From Wansuia hejianensis (GTDB taxonomy: Bacteria; Bacillota; Clostridia; Lachnospirales; Lachnospiraceae), in assembly GCF_014337215.1 (NCBI RefSeq), contig NZ_CP060635.1, forward strand, positions 3,047,501 to 3,111,500: 64,000 bases of DNA. The letters are read 5' to 3'. The notes beneath the pieces are model-generated. The model searched no databases. It had not been told where the DNA came from and was given only the letters and a program-made list of their open reading frames with translations. A program made the position numbers and the translations under genes. Shown here in pieces: positions 62,806 through 64,000 of the stretch (its first letter is position 1; each line of letters begins with the position of its first letter).

Positions 62806-63390
62806 ATGCAGATTGACTATACCCTGGTGATGGATTTCGCCAGGCCAAAGAAGAGCTACAGCATCCTGATCGCCGAGGGGGACCAAAGAAGCCGGGTGCT
62901 GAAAGTTGTCCTCATGAACAATGGAAAAGCCATGGATCTGTCCGACGTCCAGACCGCCACCATCAAGGCGGTCAAGCCGGACGAAGCGATTGTTTTTGGG
63001 GACGGGACGATCGAGACGGATGGAACAGGGAATCCAACAAACGTGGTATCCTACGTGCTGCCGGCGGATCTCTCGGACGTGGTGGGAAGGACGTCTGTGA
63101 CCGTCACACTGGTCAGCGAAGCGGCCGAGCGGATCACCACGCCGGAGTTTTATGTGATCGTCGGGAATCAGCTATACAACGAAAATGATTACGTGTCGGA
63201 GTCGGATCTGACGGGCTTCCAGGATCTCTTAAACCGGGCCCTGGCGGCGGTGAAAAAGGCGGAGCAGCTGGCGGTCTCCCTGCCCTGCCCCTACGCGCTC
63301 TCCGTCGTCCTTGGGAACACCACCTATACCTATGACGGGTCGGCGGCGGTGACCGTGGAGCTGACGGACGGGAACAACCTGTCGTATTGA
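62806..63390 (+). CDS. BppU-family phage baseplate upper protein-like
   Basis: 194 residues after AAGGAGGAACAATAC. The N-terminal half follows the BppU family: SYSILIAEGDQRSRVLKVVL, VQTATIKAVKPDEAI, VVSYVLPADLSDVVGRTSVT, and VIVGNQLYNENDYVSESDLT. The short C-tail with strands (YALSVVLGNTTYTYDGSAA) may hold receptor-binding parts. BppU proteins carry receptor-binding proteins in siphophages; in this podovirus-like set it may serve as a fibre holder. Confidence 0.75.
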   Translation: MQIDYTLVMDFARPKKSYSILIAEGDQRSRVLKVVLMNNGKAMDLSDVQTATIKAVKPDEAIVFGDGTIETDGTGNPTNVVSYVLPADLSDVVGRTSVTVTLVSEAAERITTPEFYVIVGNQLYNENDYVSESDLTGFQDLLNRALAAVKKAEQLAVSLPCPYALSVVLGNTTYTYDGSAAVTVELTDGNNLSY

Positions 63391-63401
63391 GGAGGAAGGC
63401 C

Positions 63402-64000
63402 ATGGCAGAGTGTAATACAGTGGTATGCAAAACGTATATAAAAAAGGTCGGGGAGGCACTGCGCACGCTGAAGGAAGATCAGGGTCTTACCTATGCGCTT
63501 TCCGTCCTTCCTGCCGCCATCCAGGAGGTATCCCTTCCGACCCAGACCGTCGAAGGGGAGGCAAGCGTCTGGATCTATGAGGGGAAGGAGTACGCCCTGG
63601 TAGAAAAAGAGCAGGTGAAATATGCAGTCACCGTGGAAGAGGGAGCCTTAAAAGAAATCAAGTATCCGGAACGCCTGGAGGTGACTACCCAGCCCTATAG
63701 GAGGCGGTATGTCTTAAAAAAAGGCGAGGAGAGCACGGTACTGGACATCACAGGGCTGACGGCGCACCTGGTGTACGGGGACGGAAGCAAGGAAGCCTAT
63801 CCCCCGGCCATCGATCAGACCCTGAAGCGCACCGATGCTGGCATGGTGGAACTCTGGTTTTATAAAGAGGTCTTGGGACGCAAGTTCTGGGCGATGTTCT
63901 GTGTGGAGCTTTGCGACGAGAACGAAAACGTGGAGCTGGACGGCGCATACCTGTACCAGATCGCGGACGCCATCCGAAAGCGGAACGGCCGGAAGCGCCT
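63402..64000 (+). CDS. Tail-associated protein with Ig-like segment, cut by window edge
   Basis: About 199 visible residues from the ATG at 63402, behind GGAGGAAGGCC; the frame is open to the window end. The middle repeats a strand pattern (LDITGLTAHLVYGDGSKEAY) like bacterial Ig-like domains found in phage tail and adhesin proteins. It directly follows the BppU-like gene. The C terminus and full length are not visible, so a fibre or adhesin role is only suggested. Confidence 0.6.
   Translation, partial: MAECNTVVCKTYIKKVGEALRTLKEDQGLTYALSVLPAAIQEVSLPTQTVEGEASVWIYEGKEYALVEKEQVKYAVTVEEGALKEIKYPERLEVTTQPYRRRYVLKKGEESTVLDITGLTAHLVYGDGSKEAYPPAIDQTLKRTDAGMVELWFYKEVLGRKFWAMFCVELCDENENVELDGAYLYQIADAIRKRNGRKR

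Overview
The window looks like chromosome of a low-to-moderate GC Firmicute, most likely a gut Clostridia/Lachnospiraceae relative. This is inferred from strong Shine-Dalgarno sites, frequent TTG/GTG starts, tRNA genes without encoded CCA, host genes typical of that group, and a TxpA-type toxin. Positions 1-28.5 kb are host chromosome; from about 28.6 kb to the right edge is an incomplete prophage. Only one prophage end is visible.

Host part. A 23S rRNA gene (5' end cut) is followed by seven tRNAs (Asp, Val, Tyr, Thr, fMet, Phe, Lys), with no 5S gene visible. After an AT-rich gap comes a LacI-controlled pentose operon (4.3-15.3 kb): a uroporphyrinogen-decarboxylase-family protein, a ribose-type ABC importer (ATPase, permease, lipoprotein), a FucU/RbsD mutarotase, a cupin isomerase, an L-xylulose-kinase-like FGGY kinase, L-ribulose-5-phosphate 3-epimerase, L-ribulose-5-phosphate 4-epimerase and the LacI regulator. 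Together they predict uptake of a pentose and flow through L-xylulose-5-P and L-ribulose-5-P to D-xylulose-5-P. Next are a decayed flavodoxin-reductase gene, an acetyltransferase, an iron-sulfur aldo/keto reductase with a divergent LysR regulator, a DUF362 protein, a cell-wall block (D-Ala-D-Ala carboxypeptidase, lectin-like zinc-ribbon protein, GH3 hexosaminidase), YbaK, and a MoxR-DUF58-transglutaminase operon.

Prophage, lysogeny and early region (28.6-37.3 kb). Leftward genes are a tyrosine integrase, DinD, a 27-residue TxpA-like type I toxin with a convergent antisense RNA, an ImmA-like protein and a CI-like repressor. The CI/Cro switch has five copies of a 17-bp operator and two face-to-face promoters. 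Rightward early genes include Cro, HTH and small membrane proteins, an ERF annealing protein, an HUH-type Rep, an RNase H-like protein, an HNH nuclease and several small Cys-rich proteins. A structured three-copy repeat and a C-rich gap precede the terminase genes.

Prophage, late region (37.9-64 kb). The order is terminase small subunit, terminase large subunit, portal, Prp-type protease, scaffold, capsid, short tail genes, ejection-type proteins and a BppU-like protein. This order is like P22-type podoviruses. Two features stand out. The terminase large subunit is a fractured gene: two halves carrying a split intein are separated by a free-standing HNH endonuclease gene, and the break lies inside the nuclease active-site motif. 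The phage also encodes its own Prp protease, and both scaffold and capsid start with an L27-like Prp cleavage motif. An antisense cassette (four-helix membrane protein with a G11 tract by its promoter, plus HigBA) interrupts the tail genes. Downstream are a protein with seven 11-residue repeats and a 3,643-residue polyvalent protein.
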